64,000 bases of DNA from Halomonas socia (GCF_010977575.1 NZ_CP048812.1:3348001-3412000), one strand, 5' to 3'. Shown: positions 9,815-20,542, counted from the first letter of the stretch. Numbers and translations: made by a program. Notes: generated from the letters alone by a model not told the origin.

Positions 9815-10111
9815 TCAGTAGCCGAGGGCGCGGCTGGCGTTGACCTGCTCACGAAGTTCCTTGCCGGGCTTGAAGTGTGGCACGAACTTGCCATCCAGTT
9901 CGACCGGGTCGCCGGTCTTGGGATTACGCCCTACGCGCGGCTCGCGGTAGTGCAGCGAAAAGCTGCCGAAGCCGCGTATCTCCACGCGCCCGCCGTCGGC
10001 CAGCGCGTCGGTGATGTCGTCGAGAATCAGTCGCACGGCCGCTTCGACTTCCTTTATCGACAGCTCGGGCTGCCGCATTGCTATCTGCTCGATGAGTTCG
10101 GACTTGGTCAT
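9815..10111 (-). CDS. ihfB: Integration host factor subunit beta
   Basis: Half of the heterodimeric DNA-bending protein IHF. The 98-residue HU/IHF fold starts [11 protein letters not shown] and has the DNA-inserting arm with [21 protein letters not shown] around residues 47-67, which marks IhfB rather than HU. It ends RASRALGY-like (VNASRALGY). It leads the ihfB-lapA-lapB group. The usual upstream neighbour rpsA is absent; divergent sdhE follows instead. Confidence 0.96.
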   Translation of the reverse strand: MTKSELIEQIAMRQPELSIKEVEAAVRLILDDITDALADGGRVEIRGFGSFSLHYREPRVGRNPKTGDPVELDGKFVPHFKPGKELREQVNASRALGY

Positions 10112-10306
10112 TGCTCGTCTCCAATGCGGTCTACGCCATATCCGGCTTTGTTGTTTGTCTTCAGCATACTGCGCAAACCGTGATAAAACAACGCACTAGA
10201 CTGCGACTATTCGCTATCTCACGCGACATGCTCGGGAGCTGTCGTGTGCCACTGCGGTGGCTCGGGTATACTGCGGGCACATTCATCGAGAGTTTCGAGG
10301 TTTCCC

Positions 10307-10600
10307 TTGAGCGAACAAGCGTCCGCCGACGACATCACCCGCAAGCGCCTGTACTGGCATTCCCGGCGCGGCATGTGGGAGCTCGATCTGCTGTTGATCC
10401 CGTTCCTCGAACATCGCTATGGCGATCTCGATGGCGCCGACCAGGCCGCCTACCAGGCGCTGATCACCGAGGAGGATCAGGACCTGTTCATGTGGCTGAT
10501 GCGCCGTGAATGGCCCGCCGAGCCGTCGCGGCGACGCATCGTGCAGATGATCGTCGAATATGCCGAAACCACCGGTAACGATCAGTACCGGACCCTCTAG
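10307..10600 (+). CDS. sdhE: FAD assembly factor SdhE
   Basis: A small protein (97 residues) that promotes covalent FAD attachment to SdhA and FrdA. It has the diagnostic RRGMWELD motif near residues 17-24 (the RGxxE motif needed for flavinylation) and the acidic helical fold of the family. The TTG at 10307, giving LSEQASADDITRKRLYW, is chosen because GAGG lies six bases before it and the length then matches the family; an upstream in-frame ATG at 10244 would add 21 unlike residues. cptA overlaps its 3' end, the pair known as cptBA in E. coli. Confidence 0.9.
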   Translation: MSEQASADDITRKRLYWHSRRGMWELDLLLIPFLEHRYGDLDGADQAAYQALITEEDQDLFMWLMRREWPAEPSRRRIVQMIVEYAETTGNDQYRTL

Positions 10601-10979
10601 GCTGGCGCTGGCCGTCCAGACCGGCCTGGCACTGGTGGTGGTTGGATTACTGGCGTGGGTTGCAGCGCCGTGGCTAGCCGCCACGGCGCTGCTGTGTCTG
10701 GCGGCAGTGATCGCTCAATGGTGGCGAGGTCAACGCTCCTGGTCGCTGCGCTTTGCCAGCGGAGAGGGCGGCTGGCAGGTGGCAGGTAACGAGAATGGCT
10801 GGCGACCGGTGACCCTGGCGCTGGTCTATATCGGGCCGTGGCTGATCGGGCTGCGCCTGGATGGGCGCCCGGTGTGGCTGTGGCCCGACAGCGCCACGCC
10901 CGAGGCGCGCCGCGAGTTGCGGCGCTGCCTGCTGGCCGAGCAGGCTAGCGGTTCGGCTAGGCGCTGGGGAGATCGCTGA
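10560..10979 (+). CDS. cptA: CptA/YgfX-family membrane protein
   Basis: A 139-residue protein with two adjacent N-terminal helices (about residues 18-50) and a soluble C-terminal part with conserved Trp and Arg residues (WSLRF, LWPDS). Homologues YgfX/CptA lie next to sdhE. E. coli CptA was reported to inhibit cytoskeletal proteins with SdhE/CptB as antitoxin, but other work ties the pair to flavinylation. Its start overlaps sdhE by about 40 bases; a later start is possible. Its 3' end overlaps the end of convergent nadB by 23 bases. Confidence 0.78.
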   Translation: MPKPPVTISTGPSRLALAVQTGLALVVVGLLAWVAAPWLAATALLCLAAVIAQWWRGQRSWSLRFASGEGGWQVAGNENGWRPVTLALVYIGPWLIGLRLDGRPVWLWPDSATPEARRELRRCLLAEQASGSARRWGDR

Positions 10980-12546
10980 GCCGCAGTTGCGAGGCGAGCG
11001 CTCGCGGGGCCGACGCGGGACAGTCACGGTTGAAATGCAGGCCACGGGATTCGCGACGCTGGCGTGCCGCCATCACGCTGAGGCGGGCTAGCCTAAGGGC
11101 GTGCTGGAGACGCGCCAGGGCCACGCTGATGGGCTGCTGATGGGCCTCGTGGTGCACTGAGCGCTCGAGTTCGCCCAGCGCCTCGGCGGCACTGGCGAGC
11201 CCGGCGTCGCTGCGCACGATGCCCACCTGACGGCTCATGATCTGGCGCAGGGTGGCGAAGCGCGTGGCGACCCACTCGGGGCTGCTTGCGGTGGTTGCCT
11301 GGGCTTGCCAGCCCTGCGTATCCATGTCTCGCGCATTCACTACACCTTCGTCTGTCGCTGAGTCGTCGAGCAGGCGTGCGGCGGCGGCGCGGGCGAACAC
11401 CAGGCACTCGAGCAGCGAGTTGCTGGCCATGCGGTTGGCACCGTGCAGGCCGGTACAGGCACTCTCGCCGATGGCGTACAGGTGTGGCACGCAGCTGGCG
11501 CCGTGCAGGTCGGTGGCGATGCCGCCGCAGCTGTAGTGGGCGGCCGGCACCACCGGGATCGGCGCCCGGGTGATGTCGATGCCACGCGCGAGGCAGTGGG
11601 CGTGAATGGTGGGAAACTGGCGGCGAATGTCCCCGGCCGCCAGATGGCTGATGTCGAGCCAGACGTGCTGGCCCGCTTCGCGCTGCATCTCGGCGTCGAT
11701 GGCGCGGGCGACGATGTCCCGCGGCGCCAGCTCGCCGCGTGGGTCGAGTACCGCCATGAAGCGCTCACCGGCGAGATTCTTCAACATGCCGCCTTCGCCA
11801 CGCAGCGCCTCGCTGATCAGGAAAGGTGCCCCCGCCGGGTCGTACAGGCAGGTGGGATGAAACTGCTGGAACTCTAGGTTCATCAACTCGGCGCCCAGCT
11901 CGGCAGCCATCAGCATGCCCTCGCCGCAGGCCGGCTGCGGGCTGGTGGTGTGCTGATAGAGCCCGCTGGCACCGCCGCTGGCGAGCACCGTGTCTTGCGC
12001 CAGCAGCGTCAGCGGCTCACCGTTGGTGCTCAGGCAGTGGGCGCCACGGCAGCGACCTCGGCTGTCGCTGGCCAAGCGTACGGCGGTAAGGTCGTCGCGC
12101 AGGGTTATCGCCGGATGACGCCTGGCTTGGGTCAGCAGGGTATCGATCAGCGCGCGGCCGGTGGCATCATCGGCGTGAATCACGCGGCGCGCCCCGTGGC
12201 CGCCTTCGCGAGTCAGGTGATAGGGGTAGGGGGCATCGGGGCTGGTGTCTGGCGTGAACGGCACGCCCAGGCCGAGCAGCCAGTCGATGGCGGCTGGGCC
12301 ATGAGAGATGGTGAAGCGCACCGCTGCGGTATCGCACAGGCCATCGCCGGCGGTCAGGGTATCGCTGACATGGGCTTCGATGTCGTCGTGAGGCGAAAGT
12401 ACCGCAGCGATCCCGCCCTGGGCCCACTGGCTGGCGCCTTGATGGTCATGCCGCGGGCGCAGCAGGGTCACTCGACGCTGTTCTGCCACGCTCAGGGCTA
12501 GCGTCAGGCCGGCCACGCCGCCGCCGATGATCAGTACGTCAGGCAT
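10957..12546 (-). CDS. nadB: L-aspartate oxidase
   Basis: First enzyme of de novo NAD synthesis, oxidising aspartate to iminoaspartate with FAD. The 529-residue protein has the dinucleotide-binding GGGVAGLTLAL at residues 8-18, SQWAQGGIAAVL near 40-50, the active-site HTTSPQPACGEGM region, and HYSCGGI near residue 350. It belongs to the succinate dehydrogenase flavoprotein family; context and N-terminus support NadB. It ends tail to tail with cptA. In Pseudomonas and relatives rpoE-muc genes usually follow; here tRNA genes lie upstream instead. Confidence 0.96.
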   Translation of the reverse strand: MPDVLIIGGGVAGLTLALSVAEQRRVTLLRPRHDHQGASQWAQGGIAAVLSPHDDIEAHVSDTLTAGDGLCDTAAVRFTISHGPAAIDWLLGLGVPFTPDTSPDAPYPYHLTREGGHGARRVIHADDATGRALIDTLLTQARRHPAITLRDDLTAVRLASDSRGRCRGAHCLSTNGEPLTLLAQDTVLASGGASGLYQHTTSPQPACGEGMLMAAELGAELMNLEFQQFHPTCLYDPAGAPFLISEALRGEGGMLKNLAGERFMAVLDPRGELAPRDIVARAIDAEMQREAGQHVWLDISHLAAGDIRRQFPTIHAHCLARGIDITRAPIPVVPAAHYSCGGIATDLHGASCVPHLYAIGESACTGLHGANRMASNSLLECLVFARAAAARLLDDSATDEGVVNARDMDTQGWQAQATTASSPEWVATRFATLRQIMSRQVGIVRSDAGLASAAEALGELERSVHHEAHQQPISVALARLQHALRLARLSVMAARQRRESRGLHFNRDCPASAPRALASQLRLSDLPSA

Positions 12547-12654
12547 GGGGCTTCCTCGTCAGGCGCGTGCCGGGCATCAGGCAGCGGCACTCATGCGTGT
12601 CGCTGCAGCATAAGGCGTTAGGCGAGTAACACAAAGCAGAGGTTGGCTAGGCAA

Positions 12655-12741
12655 TGGTGCCCGGAGCCGGGCTCGAACCGGCACGGTGTTGCCACCGAGA
12701 GATTTTAAGTCTCTTGCGTCTACCAATTTCGCCATCCGGGC
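12655..12741 (-). tRNA. tRNA-Leu (anticodon TAA)
   Basis: On the minus strand an 87-base gene starts GCCCGGATGG and ends CCGGGCACCA with CCA encoded. The anticodon loop reads CTTAAAA, giving TAA, and a long variable arm marks a class II tRNA. It is third in the Gly-Cys-Leu cluster (E. coli glyW-cysT-leuZ). Confidence 0.97.
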
Positions 12742-12793
12742 GGGAGTTCGAGCGGGGAATCTTGCACAGCGAAGAATATCATACGGAAGAAAA

Positions 12794-12867
12794 TGGAGGC
12801 TGGAGTCGGAATCGAACCGGCGTACACGGAGTTGCAGTCCGCTGCATAACCACTCTGCCATCCAGCC
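12794..12867 (-). tRNA. tRNA-Cys (anticodon GCA)
   Basis: A 74-base gene starting GGCTGGATGG and ending CCAGCCTCCA. The anticodon loop CTGCAAC gives GCA. CCA is encoded. It lies between tRNA-Gly and tRNA-Leu and is probably co-transcribed with them. Confidence 0.97.
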
Positions 12868-12892
12868 TCGCATGTCAGTACCAGAAGAAATC

Positions 12893-12967
12893 TGGAGCGG
12901 GAAACGAGATTCGAACTCGCGACCCCAACCTTGGCAAGGTTGTGCTCTACCACTGAGCTATTCCCGC
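12893..12967 (-). tRNA. tRNA-Gly (anticodon GCC)
   Basis: A 75-base gene starting GCGGGAATAG and ending TCCCGCTCCA. The anticodon loop TTGCCAA gives GCC. It is first of the three tRNAs and lies about nine bases past the start predicted from the promoter at 12983-13010. Confidence 0.97.
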
Positions 12968-12982
12968 CTGACTCGAGTGCGT

Positions 12983-13010
12983 ATTCTACGGATAACCCGC
13001 TGCTTGTCAA
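12983..13010 (-). promoter_or_regulatory. Sigma-70 promoter of the tRNA cluster
   Basis: On the minus strand a perfect TTGACA (13010-13005) is followed after 16 bases by TAGAAT (12988-12983). The predicted start falls just before tRNA-Gly, so the tRNAs can be made independently of the upstream pgsA transcript. Confidence 0.75.
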
Positions 13011-13046
13011 TCATTTATTGCCGTTGGCAAGGCGGTCGAGACCGCC

Positions 13047-13595
13047 TCACATGGCGCGGCTCAGGTGCGGCCAGGCGGCGCGCAGGTACTGAATCATCGA
13101 CCACAATGTCAGCGCTGCGGCGACGAACAGGGTGACGACGCCCAGGTTGGCGATCAGCGAGCCGGGGGAGAAGCCTAGCAGCAGGAAGATCGACACCATC
13201 TGCAGGGTGGTCTTGAGCTTGCCGATCCAAGATACCGCCACCGTGCCGCGCTTGCCCATTTCGGCCATCCACTCGCGTAGCGCCGAGATCACGATCTCGC
13301 GGCCGATGATCACCAGCGCCGGCAGGGTCAGCCATACCACGTCATAGCGCTCGATCAGCAGCGCCAGCGCCACCGCCACCATCAGCTTGTCTGCCACCGG
13401 GTCGAGGAAGGCGCCGAACGGCGTGCTCTGGTCCCAGCGTCGCGCCAGATAGCCGTCAAGCCAATCGGTGACTGCCGCAATGGCAAACAGCCCAGCGGCC
13501 AGCGGCATGCTCCAGCCGAACGGCAGGTAGAACACCACCACCAGCAGCGGAATGAAGGCAATGCGCGCTAGTGTCAGGATATTGGGGATATTCAT
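13047..13595 (-). CDS. pgsA: CDP-diacylglycerol-glycerol-3-phosphate phosphatidyltransferase
   Basis: Makes phosphatidylglycerol phosphate, the committed step to phosphatidylglycerol and cardiolipin, in the inner membrane. The 182-residue product starts [12 protein letters not shown], has four or five hydrophobic segments, and carries the CDP-alcohol phosphatidyltransferase motif DGYLAR...[10 protein letters not shown] near residues 47-69. It follows uvrC on the same strand, as in E. coli and Pseudomonas, with the tRNA cluster next. Confidence 0.97.
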   Translation of the reverse strand: MNIPNILTLARIAFIPLLVVVFYLPFGWSMPLAAGLFAIAAVTDWLDGYLARRWDQSTPFGAFLDPVADKLMVAVALALLIERYDVVWLTLPALVIIGREIVISALREWMAEMGKRGTVAVSWIGKLKTTLQMVSIFLLLGFSPGSLIANLGVVTLFVAAALTLWSMIQYLRAAWPHLSRAM

Positions 13596-13669
13596 CTGTG
13601 CGTCGCGGGTCCTGGGGGGTGGACGGAAAGCCCTATCTTAGCGGTCTTGGCATGATTCATCCATGCACC

Positions 13670-15483
13670 TCAGCCATGTAGCGCTTGATGAATGGCCTCG
13701 GCCAGGCTGGCGCTGATACCGGGCACCTTGGCGAGGTCCTGGCGACTTGCTTTGCGCACGCCCTGCAGGCCGCCGAAGTAGCGCAGCAGCTCGCGACGAC
13801 GCTTGGGGCCGACGCCGGGAATATCCTGCAGCGTCGAGGTGCGCCGCGCCTTGTCGCGTCGCGTGCGGTGGCCGGTGATGGCGAAGCGGTGCGACTCGTC
13901 GCGGATGTGCTGGATCAGGTGCAGCGCCGGCGAGGCACCGTCCAGCGCCAGGCTGCACTCCACGGTTTCGATGAATAGCGTCTCGAGACCGGCCTTGCGG
14001 GTGGTGCCCTTGGCGACGCCGAGCAGACGAATATCGGTGATGCCGAGCTCGGTGAACACCTCGCGGGCCATGTTCAGCTGGCCCTTGCCGCCATCCACTA
14101 CCAGCACATCGGGACGCTTGCCTTCGCCGTCCTGCAGTCGCTTGAAGCGTCGCGTCAGCGCCTGGCGCATGGCGGCATAGTCATCACCGGCTGCCACGCC
14201 CTCGATATTGAAGCGCCGGTAGTCCGACCTGACGGGGCCCTGGTGGTCGAACACCACGCAGGAGGCCACCGTGGCCTCGCCGTGGCTATGGCTGATGTCG
14301 AAGCACTCCAGGCGCTGCGGGGTGTCGGGCATGTCGAGTGCGTCGCGCAGCGCCGCGAAACGCTTGGCCAGCTGCTGCTGGTTGGCGAGCTGGCTGGCCA
14401 GCTGCTGCTCGGCATTGGTTTGCGCCAGCTGCAGCCACTGGGCACGATGACCGCGCACTTGATGAGCCAGGCGCACGCGCTTGCCGGCATGGGCGGAGAG
14501 GGCGTCCTGCAGCAGGGCACTGTCGGGTAGCGGGTGGGTCGTGATCACTTCGCTGGGTGCCTCACGGCTCTGGCCCAGGTAGAGCTGGCTGACGAATTCA
14601 CCCAGCAGGGTTTCGGCGCCCAGGTCGAGGCCGTTGCTGGGGCATAGTGACTCGCGCCTAGCATGCGACCCTGACGCACGCTGATCACCGACACGCAGAG
14701 CGCACCGGGGCGCTCTGCGAGAGCGATGATGTCGGCATCGCCGCCTTCGGTGTCGACGAACTGGCGGGCCTGCAGCTGGCGCAGGTGCTGGACCTGGTCG
14801 CGCAGGCGCGCCGCCTCCTCGAAGGCCAGCGCCTGGCTGGCACGCTCCATGGCGGCGGTCAACTCGTCGGTGACCTGTTCACTCTTGCCCTCCAGGCACA
14901 TGACGGCGTGCTCGAGATCGCGGCGGTAGTCTTCCTCACTGATGTAGTCGACGCAGGGCGCGCTGCAGCGCTGGATCTGATACTGCAGGCAGGGACGCGT
15001 GCGGTGGGCGAAGACGCTGTCTTCGCAGTTACGGATACGAAAGATCTTCTGCATCAGCGACAGGCTCTCGCGCACCGCGCCGCTGCTGGGGTAGGGGCCC
15101 AGGTAGCGGCCGTCGTCGCGGCGTGCCCGGGCGCGCTTGTACTCCAGCGCCGGGTAGGGGTGGCGGTCGCTGACGAACACGAACGGGTAGGACTTGTCGT
15201 CGCGCAGCAGGATGTTATATGGCGGGCGCAGCTCCTTGATCAGGGTCTGCTCGAGCAGCAGCGCCTCGGTTTCGGTGCGCGTAACGGTGACCTGTATATC
15301 GGCGATGCGGCCTACCAGTGCCTGGGTCTTGGCATTCAGGGTGCCGCGGAAATAGCTGGCCAGGCGCGCCTTGAGGCGCTTTGCCTTGCCGATATAGAGC
15401 GTTTCGCCCTGAACGTCGAGCATGCGATAGACGCCGGGGGCGGCGCTGACCGAGGCGAGAAAGTGCTTGGAATCGAAACTCAT
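13670..15483 (-). pseudogene. uvrC: Excinuclease ABC subunit C, single frameshift
   Basis: UvrC makes both incisions in nucleotide-excision repair. The N-terminal frame (start 15483) has the GIY-YIG nuclease (PGVYRML, GETLYIGKAK), a cysteine cluster and the UVR domain near residues 200-235. The other frame (to 13670) has the RNase H-like second nuclease (FDISHSHGE, VVDGGKGQLN) and the C-terminal double helix-hairpin-helix (DIPGVGPKRRRELL). The frames join at the G4 run 14639-14642 (CCCC on the coding strand). One more C restores SHYAPSNGLDLG and a protein of about 604 residues, the family norm. Either the strain lacks UvrC or a base was missed. Confidence 0.93.
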
Positions 15484-15535
15484 GGTGAATCACTGGCCGG
15501 AACTGTGGCCAGCATATCAGATCGGGGTTGCGCGC

Positions 15536-16189
15536 TCAGGCCTGCTCGCTGCTGCGATAGCCGTCGACCAGGCCGTGACGCAGGCCGAGGTGGGTCAGTT
15601 CGACGTCGGAATGCACGCCAAGCTTCTCGAAGATCCGGTAGCGGTAGGTGTTGACCGTCTTGGGGCTCAAATAGAGCCGATCGGAGATCTCGCTGACCTT
15701 CTGACAGTTGACGATCATCATCGCCACCTGCAGCTCGCGATGGGAGAGGTTGTCGAAGGGGTTGTCGCTGGATTCCATCTTGGTGAGCACCAGTCGCTGA
15801 GCGATCTCGGGGCTGATGTAGCGCTGTCCCGAGAAGACATTGCGGATCGCCAGCACCATGTCGTCGAGCTCGGCCCCCTTGCTGATGAAGCCGCTGGCGC
15901 CGGCATCGAGCAGGCGCTGGGCAAAGGTTTCCTCGAGGAAGGCGGTCAATACCAATACGCGGATGTCGGCCATGCCCTTGGCGATCTTGCGGGTGGCTTC
16001 CAGGCCACCGATCCCCGGCATGCGGATATCCATCAGGACGATATCGGGGCGAAGCTGGCGGGCCATGCTGATGGCTTCTTCGCCGTCGATGGCTTCGCCA
16101 ACCACGGCAATGCCGTCTTCGCCGTCGAGTAACCGGGCTATGCTGGTACGCACCAGATGGTGATCGTCTGCAACAAGGACCTTGATCAA
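15536..16189 (-). CDS. uvrY: Response regulator UvrY/GacA
   Basis: LuxR-type response regulator of the BarA/UvrY (GacS/GacA) system, which drives Csr/Rsm small RNAs and so post-transcriptional control. The receiver domain (residues 1-120) has the acidic pair ADDHH and phospho-acceptor Asp in VLMDIRMPG (about residue 54). The HTH (about 150-210) has LSHRELQVAMM and LSPKTVNTYRYRI. The TTG at 16189, with GGAG about seven bases before it, gives 217 residues, the family length, and the expected LIKVLVADDH start. The order uvrY-uvrC-pgsA is conserved. Confidence 0.95.
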   Translation of the reverse strand: MIKVLVADDHHLVRTSIARLLDGEDGIAVVGEAIDGEEAISMARQLRPDIVLMDIRMPGIGGLEATRKIAKGMADIRVLVLTAFLEETFAQRLLDAGASGFISKGAELDDMVLAIRNVFSGQRYISPEIAQRLVLTKMESSDNPFDNLSHRELQVAMMIVNCQKVSEISDRLYLSPKTVNTYRYRIFEKLGVHSDVELTHLGLRHGLVDGYRSSEQA

Positions 16190-16345
16190 GTCAGCTCCCG
16201 TATCTGTCCAAAAAGGGCGGCGGCATGCGGGCGGGGCGCCCGACGTTGCAAGCTTAGCTTTAATTAGTACGTCAATCCATAGCGTTATCGTTACTGGCGA
16301 TGGTGCTAGCGTAACCCGCGATGGCAAACCGCTTCCGAGCCCCGC

Positions 16346-16374
16346 TTGACGTCACCAAACCCTTTGTATATCAT
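16346..16374 (+). promoter_or_regulatory. Sigma-70 promoter of tRNA-Ala
   Basis: TTGACG (16346-16351) and TATCAT (16369-16374) are 17 bases apart. The implied start is about 55 bases before the mature tRNA-Ala, leaving a short 5' leader. Confidence 0.65.
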
Positions 16375-16435
16375 GCGCTTCGTCTTGTGAGAGGCGATCT
16401 TTCAAGATCCAGTGGCGAATGTTCGTGCCACTCGT

Positions 16436-16511
16436 GGGGCCTTAGCTCAGCTGGGAGAGCGCAACACTGGCAGTGTTGAGGTCAGCGGTTCGATCCCGCT
16501 AGGCTCCACCA
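16436..16511 (+). tRNA. tRNA-Ala (anticodon GGC)
   Basis: A 76-base gene beginning GGGGCCTTAGCTC and ending GGCTCCACCA with CCA encoded. The anticodon loop CTGGCAG gives GGC. The acceptor stem has one G-T pair. A terminator follows within 20 bases, so it is a single-gene transcript. Confidence 0.97.
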
Positions 16512-16527
16512 AAAGATTACAGGAATC

Positions 16528-16560
16528 AGCCGCTTGTCGCACCGCGATGGGCGGCTTTTT
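16528..16560 (+). terminator. Intrinsic terminator after tRNA-Ala
   Basis: AGCCGC (16528-16533) pairs with GCGGCT (16551-16556), followed by a run of T. The loop is long (17 bases), and the stem can extend only weakly. Confidence 0.7.
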
Positions 16561-16637
16561 CATTGGGTCGTTAAAAAACCTCGAACGCTCCGCGCCTTCC
16601 GTGTGCAGGCCCCCTGCCGACAGCAGGGGCGCTGCAT

Positions 16638-17558
16638 TCAGGACTCGACGCGGCCCAGCAGCAGGAACTCGAGCAATGCCTTCTGGGCGTGCAGGCGGTT
16701 GCCGGCTTCCTGCCAGACCACCGCGCGGGGGTCGTCAAGCAGTGTTGCACTGATCTCTTCGCCGCGGTGGGCCGGCAGGCAGTGCAGGAACAGCACATCC
16801 TTGGCGGCACGATCGAGCATTGCTTCCGTGACCTGAAAACCGGCGAAGTCGGCCTCGCGCTTGGCCTGCTCCTCCTCCTGGCCCATCGACGCCCATACAT
16901 CGGTGGTGATCAGGTCGGCATCCTGGGCCGCCTGCTGCGGATCGTGCAGGATAGTGACCCGCTCGCCGGCGGCGGCCAGGATGTCCTGGCGCGGCTCGTA
17001 GCCCTCGGGGCAGCACACCCGCAGCTGGAAGTCGAACTGACGGGCGGCATTGATCCAGGAGTGGCACATGTTGTTGCCGTCACCGACCCACACCGCGGTC
17101 TTGCCGCGGATGTGGCCGCGCAGCTCGGTCCAGGTCATCACGTCGGCGAGCAACTGGCAGGGGTGGTGGTCGTCGGTGAGGGCGTTGATCACCGGCACGC
17201 TGCTGGCGGCGGCGAAGGCTTCCAGTCCCTGATGGGAGAAGGTGCGGATCATCACTGCATCGACCATCTCCGAGAGTACTCGGGCGGTATCCTCGATCGG
17301 CTCGCCGCGACCCAGCTGTGTGTCCCGTGAGGAGAGGAACAGCGCATGGCCGCCGAACTGTGCCATGGCGGTCTCGAAGGAGACGCGGGTGCGCGTCGAA
17401 GACTTCTCGAAGATCATCGCCAGGGCACGGTTCGAGAACGGCGTGTAGGTTGGGCCGTGTGTCTTGAGACCATTCTTGATGGTGATCGCGCGCCGAATCA
17501 GGTAGCTGAGTTCGTCGCTCGAGAGATCCAGCAGGGTCAGGAAATGGCGAGTCGCCAT
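16638..17558 (-). CDS. argF: Ornithine carbamoyltransferase
   Basis: Makes citrulline from ornithine and carbamoyl phosphate in arginine synthesis. The 306-residue protein has the carbamoyl-phosphate motif [10 protein letters not shown] near residues 53-62, HPCQLLADV near 132-140, and the ornithine-site [11 protein letters not shown] near 261-271. argG, the next enzyme, lies at 19006 on the other strand, not in an operon. A GC hairpin (16611-16629) lies just after the stop, without an adjacent U-run. No ARG box was identified with confidence. Confidence 0.97.
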   Translation of the reverse strand: MATRHFLTLLDLSSDELSYLIRRAITIKNGLKTHGPTYTPFSNRALAMIFEKSSTRTRVSFETAMAQFGGHALFLSSRDTQLGRGEPIEDTARVLSEMVDAVMIRTFSHQGLEAFAAASSVPVINALTDDHHPCQLLADVMTWTELRGHIRGKTAVWVGDGNNMCHSWINAARQFDFQLRVCCPEGYEPRQDILAAAGERVTILHDPQQAAQDADLITTDVWASMGQEEEQAKREADFAGFQVTEAMLDRAAKDVLFLHCLPAHRGEEISATLLDDPRAVVWQEAGNRLHAQKALLEFLLLGRVES

Positions 17559-17708
17559 GATGTCGCTCCGCGAGAAAAAACAGTCATCCTAGCCATACCC
17601 CCGCTGCAGCGCAATGTACCCGCCGATTCGCGCAATGGCAGGGGTGTTTTCGATGCGCGCTGATCAGTAGAATGGGGGTAACGCCAAGCCAACCGAACAG
17701 GAGTGCTC

Positions 17709-18041
17709 ATGAGCACCACCGCAGAGAATATCCAGCAGCAGATCAGTGAAAACCCGATTCTCATCTACATGAAGGGTACCCCGCAGCTGCCGCAGTGCGG
17801 CTTCTCGGCCCAGACCGTTCAGGCGCTGATGGCCTGTGGCGAGCGCTTCGCCTTCGTCAATGTGCTCGATAACCCCGATATCCGCGCCGAGCTTCCCAAG
17901 ATTGCCAACTGGCCGACCTTCCCGCAGCTGTGGGTCAACGGCGAGCTGGTCGGCGGCTGCGATATCGTGGTCGAGATGTACCAGAACGGCGAGCTAGAGC
18001 CGCTGGTCAAGGACGCCGCCAAGCAGCAGGACGACGCCTGA
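17709..18041 (+). CDS. grxD: Monothiol glutaredoxin Grx4 (GrxD)
   Basis: A 110-residue monothiol glutaredoxin that binds a glutathione-ligated [2Fe-2S] cluster and delivers it to targets. It has the CGFS active site near residues 30-33 (PQCGFSAQTVQAL), the WPTFPQLWVNGELVGG segment, and the typical C-terminus. ATG 17709 is chosen over the GTG six bases upstream because AGGAG then has normal spacing. A strong terminator follows. Confidence 0.97.
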   Translation: MSTTAENIQQQISENPILIYMKGTPQLPQCGFSAQTVQALMACGERFAFVNVLDNPDIRAELPKIANWPTFPQLWVNGELVGGCDIVVEMYQNGELEPLVKDAAKQQDDA

Positions 18042-18098
18042 TACAGCGCCAAGCTGCCGGGTGACGGACATGACGGTCTAGAAAGTTACAAAGCATGG

Positions 18099-18129
18099 CC
18101 CCACTGGAGTGAATTTCAGTGGGGCTTTT
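18099..18129 (+). terminator. Intrinsic terminator after grxD
   Basis: CCCCACTG (18099-18106) pairs with CAGTGGGG (18117-18124), followed by CTTTTG. It separates grxD from convergent rnt and may serve both. Confidence 0.8.
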
Positions 18130-18175
18130 GATTGACATCAGGATAGCGGGTGAGAACATCCTGCGGCGCTCGGCG

Positions 18176-18841
18176 CTAGTCCTCCTCCATCCCCTGTTCG
18201 CGCTGGGCGAGATGCCAGCCGCCGAGGTCCTTGTAGCGATTGACCATGGCGCAGAACAGCTCGGCGGTGCGTTCGGTGTCGTAGCGCGCCGAATGGGCCG
18301 ACGAGTTGTCGAATTCGATGCCGGCGGCACGGCAGGCGCGGGCCAGCACCGTCTGGCCGTAGACCAGGCCCGCCAGCGAGGCGGTGTCGAAACTCGAGAA
18401 TGGGTGGAAGGGGTTGCGCTTGATACCGCAGCGCGCCACCGCGGCATTGAGGAAGCCGTGGTCGAAGGCGGCATTGTGGCCAACCAGTACCGCGCGGGTG
18501 CAGCCATTGGTCTTTATTGCCTTGCGCACCGGACGAAATATCTCGCCCAAGGCTTCCGCCTCGCTCAGGGCAACTTTCTGACGCAGCGGGTCGTCAAGCT
18601 TGATGCCGGTGAAGTCCAGCGCCGACTGTTCGACGTTGGCGCCCTCGAAGGGGTTAATGTGAAAGGCGTAGGTGGCATCGGGGGTGAGAACGCCATCTGC
18701 GTTCATGGCCAGCGTCACCGCGGCGATTTCCAGGATCGCATCTCCTTGGGCATTGAAGCCGCCGGTTTCAAGATCCACGACGACCGGCAGGAAACTGCGA
18801 AAACGCTTAGCCATCAGATCGCAGGCGATTGTCTCGCTCAT
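18176..18841 (-). CDS. rnt: Ribonuclease T
   Basis: DEDDh 3'-5' exoribonuclease that trims tRNA and other stable RNA 3' ends. The 221-residue protein has the ExoI motif VVVDLETGGF near residues 20-29, the ExoII region with VGHNAAFDHGF, and the ExoIII HSARYDTE motif. The N-terminal MAKRFRSFLP segment is typical. GGGAGAGG precedes the ATG. It is convergent with grxD, a pairing common in gammaproteobacteria. Confidence 0.95.
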   Translation of the reverse strand: MSETIACDLMAKRFRSFLPVVVDLETGGFNAQGDAILEIAAVTLAMNADGVLTPDATYAFHINPFEGANVEQSALDFTGIKLDDPLRQKVALSEAEALGEIFRPVRKAIKTNGCTRAVLVGHNAAFDHGFLNAAVARCGIKRNPFHPFSSFDTASLAGLVYGQTVLARACRAAGIEFDNSSAHSARYDTERTAELFCAMVNRYKDLGGWHLAQREQGMEED

Positions 18842-18964
18842 GTACCTCTCCCTACCCGATTAACGAATTCCCTGGCGGTCACCCGCTTCTGAATGCGCGA
18901 GAGTTTAACAGTTTTGCCAGGCCTTTGCCGCGGCGCGGCGGTATTCGTGGACGCCCATCGGCGC

Positions 18965-18970
18965 TATAAT
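18965..18970 (+). promoter_or_regulatory. Probable -10 element of argG
   Basis: A perfect TATAAT 36 bases before the argG start. No clear -35 is seen 16-18 bases upstream, so it may depend on an activator or be weak. Confidence 0.45.
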
Positions 18971-19005
18971 CGTACGGTTTCGACGTTCACTTAAAGGAGC
19001 CCAGA

Positions 19006-20226
<1,221 letters not shown>

Positions 20227-20251
20227 TCGCCAGGCGAGCGAGGAGGTACAG

Positions 20252-20542
20252 ATGCTCAAGAAACTGTTTTCCGGCCTGCTCGGCGGTGCTGGCGACAAGC
20301 CTACCGCCGAGGCCGAGCCGGTCGAGTACAAGGGCTACCTGATCGTTCCCGACCCCCAGGATCGCGACGGCCAGTACCGCGTCAGCGGCTGGATCCGCAA
20401 GCCGGTTGCCGAGGGCGAGACCCTCGAGCACCGCTTTGAGCGCTCCGACGTGGTCTCCGGCCGTGAGGCCTGCGAGTCGCTGATGATCAGCAAGGCACAG
20501 CGCTTCATCGACGACCTGGGTGACGCCATCTTCGACAAGTAG
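20252..20542 (+). CDS. HlyU-family protein
   Basis: A 96-residue protein of the HlyU Pfam family: an N-terminal hydrophobic patch (MLKKLFSGLLGG), then EPVEYKGYLIVPDPQ, GQYRVSGWIRK and EHRFERSD, then a helix to the end. Some members are called transcriptional activators, but this family lacks a clear helix-turn-helix and differs from the ArsR-type Vibrio HlyU, so the role is unknown. AGGAGG lies before the ATG. It probably shares the argG transcript. Confidence 0.8.
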   Translation: MLKKLFSGLLGGAGDKPTAEAEPVEYKGYLIVPDPQDRDGQYRVSGWIRKPVAEGETLEHRFERSDVVSGREACESLMISKAQRFIDDLGDAIFDK

